A stretch of DNA of 49,601 nucleotides from Streptomyces radicis. GTDB lineage: Bacteria > Actinomycetota > Actinomycetes > Streptomycetales > Streptomycetaceae. Position 1 is the stretch's first letter. Each line of letters starts with the position of its first letter. The notes beneath the pieces are model-generated. The model worked only from the letters and a program-made list of their open reading frames with translations. It was not told where the DNA came from and made no database searches. Below, one piece after another: positions 45,876 through 49,601 of this stretch. The translations under genes were made by a program, and so were the position numbers. The stretch covers positions 1-49,601 of the forward strand of contig NZ_RBDY01000044.1 of NCBI RefSeq assembly GCF_003626575.1. Reading direction: 5' to 3'.

Positions 45876-46837
45876 CGCCCGGTGGCGGCGCCCGCGCGCC
45901 GCGCGTGGTGGTCACCGACCAGGCGTTCGGGCAGGTGCGGCACGAGCGGGCGGTGGCGGCGTCCTTCGGCGCCGAGTTCGCCGAGTACCACTGCATCACC
46001 GAGGCCGAGACGATCGAGGCGCTCGCGGGCGCGGACGTCGCGTTCGTCAACTTCGCGCCGATGACCCGGGGCGCGCTCGCCGCCCTGCGCCCCGGGGCCA
46101 CCGTGATCCGCTACGGCATCGGCCACGACAACGTCGACCTCGCCGCCGCCCGCGACCTGGGCGTCCAGGTCGCGCATGTCCCCGACTACGGCACGGGGAC
46201 CGTCGCCGACCACGCCGTCGCCTGCCTGCTCGCGCTGCTGCGGCGGCTGCCCGCCTATGACCTGGCCATCCGCGAACGCGGCTGGTGCGCGCCCGCCGAC
46301 GTGGGCCCGCTGCCCAGCTTCCCCGCCACCACGGTCGGCCTGATCGGCACAGGAAGGATCGGCCGCGCGGTCGCCGACCGGCTGCGCGCGTTCGGCTTCC
46401 GCGTCCTGGCCAGCGACCCCTACGCCGACCCCGCGCCGACGTTCGAGCTCGTCGAGCTGCCCGAACTCCTCGCCCAGGCGCACGCGATCTCGCTGCACGC
46501 CCCCGTCACCCCAGGGACCAGGGGCCTGATCTCCCGCGCCCGGCTCGCCCGGATGCGGCCGGGCGCCGTGCTCGTCAACACCTCGCGCGGCGCCCTGGTG
46601 GACACCGGGGCGCTCGCCGACGCGCTGCGCTCGGGCCATCTCGCGGGCGCCGCCCTCGACGTCGTCGACCCCGAGCCGCTGCCCCCCGACCACCCGCTGC
46701 GCGGGGCGCCCGGCGTCCTGCTCACGCCGCACGCCGCGTTCTACTCCACCGAGTCCCTCGACGCCCTGCAACGCCTCGCCGCCGATGAGGCCGCCCGCGC
46801 GCTCGCGGGGGAGGCGCTGCGCCGCCGGGTCGCCTGA
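45872..46837 (+). CDS. D-2-hydroxyacid dehydrogenase
   Basis: 321 residues, NAD-dependent, last gene of the operon. Substrate domain VIRYGIGHDNVDLAAARDLGVQVAHVPDYGTGTVADHAV; Rossmann motif TVGLIGTGRIGRAVADRL (159-164); then SDPYAD, where D182 after the second strand favours NAD. The catalytic triad is complete: R239 (NTSRGALVD), E268 (VVDPEPLPPDHPL) and H287 (LTPHAAFYS). The H-A-AFYS end is typical of the CtBP/phosphoglycerate-dehydrogenase-like group. It likely reduces a 2-keto acid such as pyruvate, hydroxypyruvate or glyoxylate. GTG 45872 overlaps the previous stop (GTGA). Confidence 0.92.
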   Translation: MTPGGGARAPRVVVTDQAFGQVRHERAVAASFGAEFAEYHCITEAETIEALAGADVAFVNFAPMTRGALAALRPGATVIRYGIGHDNVDLAAARDLGVQVAHVPDYGTGTVADHAVACLLALLRRLPAYDLAIRERGWCAPADVGPLPSFPATTVGLIGTGRIGRAVADRLRAFGFRVLASDPYADPAPTFELVELPELLAQAHAISLHAPVTPGTRGLISRARLARMRPGAVLVNTSRGALVDTGALADALRSGHLAGAALDVVDPEPLPPDHPLRGAPGVLLTPHAAFYSTESLDALQRLAADEAARALAGEALRRRVA

Positions 46838-46903
46838 CCGGCCCCATCGCCGGGGCGCCCCGGCGCGCTGACCCCCTTTCAGCCGCTCCGCCCTGTTACA
46901 TCG

Positions 46904-46929
46904 GCGGCGTTACGGCTCCGCGGCGTTAC
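46904..46929 (+). promoter_or_regulatory. Direct repeats before the mrp operon
   Basis: GCGGCGTTAC occurs at 46904-46913 and 46920-46929, and a further GTTAC at 46895-46899, spaced 14-16 bp. They lie 70-100 bp upstream of mrpA in an otherwise empty 163-bp gap, a plausible activator site. A GC hairpin near 46846-46866 may end the catabolic operon. Confidence 0.4.
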
Positions 46930-47000
46930 AACTCGGCGGCGCGGGGAACCCGCGGGGGCCTGAAGGCGGACCCGGCGGTGGGCGAGACGAGGGAGACGGC

Positions 47001-49601
47001 GTGCTGGTGCTGGTGGCCGTCCACCTCGTGGGTGGAGCGCTGCTGCCGCTGCTCGCGCGCCCCCTCGGCCGCCTTGTCTGGGCCGTCGCCGCCCTTCCCG
47101 CGCTCGCCACCCTGAGCTGGGCGCTCGCGCGGGCGCCCGCCGTGCTCGACGGGCGCCCGGCGCACGCCGGGCTCGACTGGGCGCCCAGCCTGGGCCTGCG
47201 CATCGACATGCGCCTCGACCCGCTCGCGCTCGTGATGACGCTGGTGGTCGCGGGCGTGGGGCTGCTCGTCCTGGCCTATGGCGCCTTCTACTACCGCAGG
47301 GCCAACGCGGGCCGCGAGGCCGGGCTGCTCGTCGCCTTCGCCGGGGTGATGACAGGCCTGGTCCTGGCCGACAACCTGCTGCTGCTCTATGTCTTCTGGG
47401 AGCTGACCACCGTCGTCTCGTTCCTGCTGATCGCGGGCGCGCGGCCGGGGCCCAAGCGGCGGCGGGCCGCCGAGCAGGCCCTGCTGACCACCGTGCTCGG
47501 CGGGCTCGCGCTGCTGCTCGGCGTGCTGATCCTCGGCCACCAGGCGGGCACGTTCAGGCTCTCCGCCGTGCTGGCCGACCCGCCGCGCGGCGGCGCCGTG
47601 ACCGTCGCGCTCGTGCTGGTGCTGGTGGGCGCGTTCACCAAGTCGGCGCAGGTGCCGTTCCACTCGTGGCTGCCCGCCGCGATGGTCGCGCCCACCCCGG
47701 TCAGCGCGTTCCTGCACGCCGCCACGATGGTCAAGGCGGGCGTCTACCTCGTGGCGCGGCTCGCGCCCGGCTTCGCCGACGTGCCGCCATGGCGCCCGCT
47801 GGTGCTCGCCGTCGGCGCCACCACCATGGTGCTCGCCGCGTGGCGCGCGCTGCGCGAGACCGACCTCAAGCGGCTGCTCGCCTACGGCACCATCAGCGAG
47901 TTGGGCCTGCTGACCGCCCTGCTCGGCGCGGGCACCCGCACCGCCGCGCTGGCCGGGACGGCGATGCTGCTGGCCCACGCGCTGTTCAAGTCGAGCCTGT
48001 TCCTGGTGACCGGCGTGGTGGAGCGCGCCACGGGCACGCGCGACATGCGCCGGCTCTCGGGGCTCGGCGCGCGCCTCCCCGCGACGTGCGCGGTCGCCGT
48101 CCTGGCCGCCGCCTCGATGGCCAAGCTGCCGCCGCTGCTCGGCTACCCGGCCGAGGACGCGGTCTACGCGGCGCTCCTCGAGGGCGAGATCCCGGGTGAA
48201 CGCTGGGTGCTGGTCGCCGTCGTGGCGGGCTCGGCGTTCACCCTCGCGTTCACGGGCCGCTATGTGTGGGGCGCGTTCACCACCAAGCCCGTCGCCGAGC
48301 AGCTCGCCACCCAGCAGGGCGGCGTCCCCCGCGCCCGCTCCCCGCTGCCGCTGCTGCTCCCGGCCGCCGTCCCCGCCGCGCTCGCCGTCCTGGCCGGGGG
48401 GTGGGCGGGCGGCACCGACGCGCTGCTCGCGCCCTACGCCCACGCCTTCGCGCCCCCGGAAGGCAAGCCCTACCACCTCGCGCTCTGGCACGGCGTCACC
48501 GCCGCCACCCTGCTGGCCTGGGCCACCCTGCTCGGCGGCGCGGCCCTGCTCGCCGCGGGGCGTCGGCTCGGCCCGTTGCAGCGCGGCCTGCCCCGGCTGC
48601 CCGACGCGCAGAACGGCTACCGCGCCACCATCAGGGGCCTGAGCGAGCTGTCCGTGCGCGTCACGCGCTTCACCCAGATCGGCTCGCTGCCCGCCTATCT
48701 GACGGTCGTGCTGGCCACCGTCGTGGTGCTCGGCGCGGGGGCGCTGCTCTTCGGGGCCTCGCCCATCGGCGACGTGCCGCTGTGGCGCACCCCGGCGGAG
48801 CTGGCGCCCGCGCTGATCGCGCTCGGCGCCGCCGTCGCCGCGACGGCCAGCAGGCAGCGGCTCGCGGCGGTGCTGCTCACGGGCACGGTCGGCTACGGCG
48901 TGGCGGGCCTCTTCGTCGTGCGCGACGCCCCCGACCTCGCGCTCACCCAGTTCCTCGTGGAGTCGCTGACCCTCGTCGTGATGGTGCTGATGCTGCGCAG
49001 GCTGCCGCCCCGGTTCACCCCTGAGCGGCCCAACGTCGTGGGCGCGTGGGTGCGTTCCTTCGTGGCCGTGGCCATCGGCGCGATGGTCGCGATCTTCGCG
49101 CTGGTCACCACGGACGACCGGCGCGACGGCTCCGAGGCCCCCGACTACGCCGCCCACCTCGACGAGACCGGCGCCACCAACGCCGTCAACGCGATCATCG
49201 TCGACTTCCGCGCCCTCGACACCGTCGGCGAGATCTCCGTCCTGCTGGTCACCACGATCGGCGTGGTCAGCCTCGTCCGCGTGTGGGGCGGCGCGGGCGC
49301 GGAGCCGGGGCAGTCCGCGCCCGTCGTGGGCCCCGACGAGCCCCCGGGCCCACGCCGGGGCGCGGGCGTCGCCGCGCGCTCCCCCTCCGCGCACTGGGAC
49401 GCGCCCCAGCAGCGCTGGCTTCCCGGCGCGGGCGAACGCCCCGGCACCGAGCGGTCGATGCTGCTGGAGATCCTCACCAGGGCGCTCTTTACATCGATCG
49501 TCGTGCTGTCGCTCTTCCTGCTGTTCTCCGGCCATCTGCGGCCGGGCGGCGGCTTCGCGGGCGGCCTGGTCGCGGGCCTCGGCTTCGTGCTGCGCTTCCT
49601 C
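47001..49601 (+). CDS. mrpA: Na+/H+ antiporter subunit A (MrpA with fused MrpB domain), 3' end outside window
   Basis: 867 codons read to the window edge. MrpA is the large membrane subunit of the multi-subunit cation/proton antiporter, related to complex I NuoL. Proton-channel core: LLLLYVFWELTTVVSFLLIAG (with the conserved Glu), GAFTKSAQVPFHSWLPAAMVAPTPVSAFLHAATMVKAGVYLVAR, LKRLLAYGTISELGLL, LLAHALFKSSLFLVTGVVERATGTRDMRRLSGLG. The MrpA C-terminal module ends with VDFRALDTVGEISVLLVTTIGVVSLVR. After a Pro/Gly-rich linker the MrpB domain begins (LLEILTRALFTSIVVLSLFLLFSGHLRPGGGFAGGLVAGL), so A and B are fused as in many actinobacteria. GTG 47001 has GAGGGAG 5 nt upstream. Confidence 0.95.
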   Translation, partial: MLVLVAVHLVGGALLPLLARPLGRLVWAVAALPALATLSWALARAPAVLDGRPAHAGLDWAPSLGLRIDMRLDPLALVMTLVVAGVGLLVLAYGAFYYRRANAGREAGLLVAFAGVMTGLVLADNLLLLYVFWELTTVVSFLLIAGARPGPKRRRAAEQALLTTVLGGLALLLGVLILGHQAGTFRLSAVLADPPRGGAVTVALVLVLVGAFTKSAQVPFHSWLPAAMVAPTPVSAFLHAATMVKAGVYLVARLAPGFADVPPWRPLVLAVGATTMVLAAWRALRETDLKRLLAYGTISELGLLTALLGAGTRTAALAGTAMLLAHALFKSSLFLVTGVVERATGTRDMRRLSGLGARLPATCAVAVLAAASMAKLPPLLGYPAEDAVYAALLEGEIPGERWVLVAVVAGSAFTLAFTGRYVWGAFTTKPVAEQLATQQGGVPRARSPLPLLLPAAVPAALAVLAGGWAGGTDALLAPYAHAFAPPEGKPYHLALWHGVTAATLLAWATLLGGAALLAAGRRLGPLQRGLPRLPDAQNGYRATIRGLSELSVRVTRFTQIGSLPAYLTVVLATVVVLGAGALLFGASPIGDVPLWRTPAELAPALIALGAAVAATASRQRLAAVLLTGTVGYGVAGLFVVRDAPDLALTQFLVESLTLVVMVLMLRRLPPRFTPERPNVVGAWVRSFVAVAIGAMVAIFALVTTDDRRDGSEAPDYAAHLDETGATNAVNAIIVDFRALDTVGEISVLLVTTIGVVSLVRVWGGAGAEPGQSAPVVGPDEPPGPRRGAGVAARSPSAHWDAPQQRWLPGAGERPGTERSMLLEILTRALFTSIVVLSLFLLFSGHLRPGGGFAGGLVAGLGFVLRFL

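Noticed and set aside
44636..46771. A 711-codon minus-strand open frame
   Set aside because: Shadow of the FAH-family and hydroxyacid dehydrogenase genes; no family resemblance.
46926..49535. An 869-codon minus-strand open frame
   Set aside because: It is antisense of mrpA, made of Gly/Arg/His/Asp-rich sequence expected from GC-skewed third positions; mrpA on the plus strand has clear NuoL-type motifs.
1..49601. tRNA, rRNA, CRISPR arrays, transposases
   Set aside because: I looked for tRNA TPsiC-like arms, spaced short repeats and DDE/IS-type proteins and saw none; weak tRNA-like folds cannot be excluded by eye.

Overview
The window is GC-rich actinobacterial DNA, most likely from Streptomyces or a close relative. 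Three things point there: extreme G/C third-position bias, many genes whose start codon lies 6-8 nt after a TANNNT -10 element (leaderless transcripts), and a gene order I recall from the conserved Streptomyces core (deoC, PH-domain protein, phospho-sugar mutase, purine nucleoside phosphorylase, gamma-glutamylcyclotransferase, LpdA-like flavoprotein, DeoR, accA2, maf, accE, pccB, birA, adenylate cyclase, enoyl-CoA hydratase, GGDEF protein, hutH, L,D-transpeptidase). The species cannot be named from the sequence, and the synteny is from memory.

Layout. 1-3429: 3'-truncated deoC, a SigE-family ECF sigma factor with a downstream membrane-anchored partner, and a PH-domain membrane protein. 3430-9974: an accessory block between core genes, holding an AbiE-like two-gene system with a palindromic operator, a TetR remnant, an HxlR regulator, a VapBC pair, a truncated methyltransferase, an Old Yellow Enzyme/MerR divergent pair, and a YCII protein whose sigma-factor partner has shrunk to a 15-codon remnant. 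9975-13181: nucleoside and sugar-phosphate salvage (phospho-sugar mutase, PNP) plus a gamma-glutamylcyclotransferase. deoC and pnp share the same 12-bp palindrome over their promoters, so they look co-regulated. 13277-22168: LpdA-like quinone reductase, DeoR regulator, and the biotin-dependent acyl-CoA carboxylase set (accA2, accE, pccB) with its biotin ligase birA; maf, a membrane protein and a microprotein are interspersed.

22330-35375: class III adenylate cyclase, a long G-rich intergenic repeat zone (hairpins plus G-quadruplex-like tracts), a three-subunit molybdenum hydroxylase operon of PaoABC/YagTSR type, enoyl-CoA hydratase, a TetR-SDR pair facing a truncated second SDR, a GAF-GGDEF protein, hutH, two small proteins and a lipoprotein L,D-transpeptidase. 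35468-46837: a divergent GntR regulator with a perfect operator and a tightly coupled plus-strand catabolic operon: RraA-like aldolase, beta-hydroxyacid dehydrogenase, two sugar-type ABC permeases and a binding lipoprotein (no ATPase), CaiB/BaiF CoA-transferase, an enoyl-CoA hydratase-fold protein lacking both catalytic glutamates, COG3618-type lactonase, gamma-carbonic-anhydrase-like protein, KdaraD-like FAH-family hydratase/dehydratase and D-2-hydroxyacid dehydrogenase. This cluster is the best candidate for an undescribed system: import of a small polar substrate followed by a mixed lactone/2-keto-acid/CoA route that I cannot match to a known pathway. From 47001 the window runs into an Mrp antiporter operon (MrpA with fused MrpB domain, cut by the window end). 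I saw no rRNA, tRNA, CRISPR array or insertion sequence.
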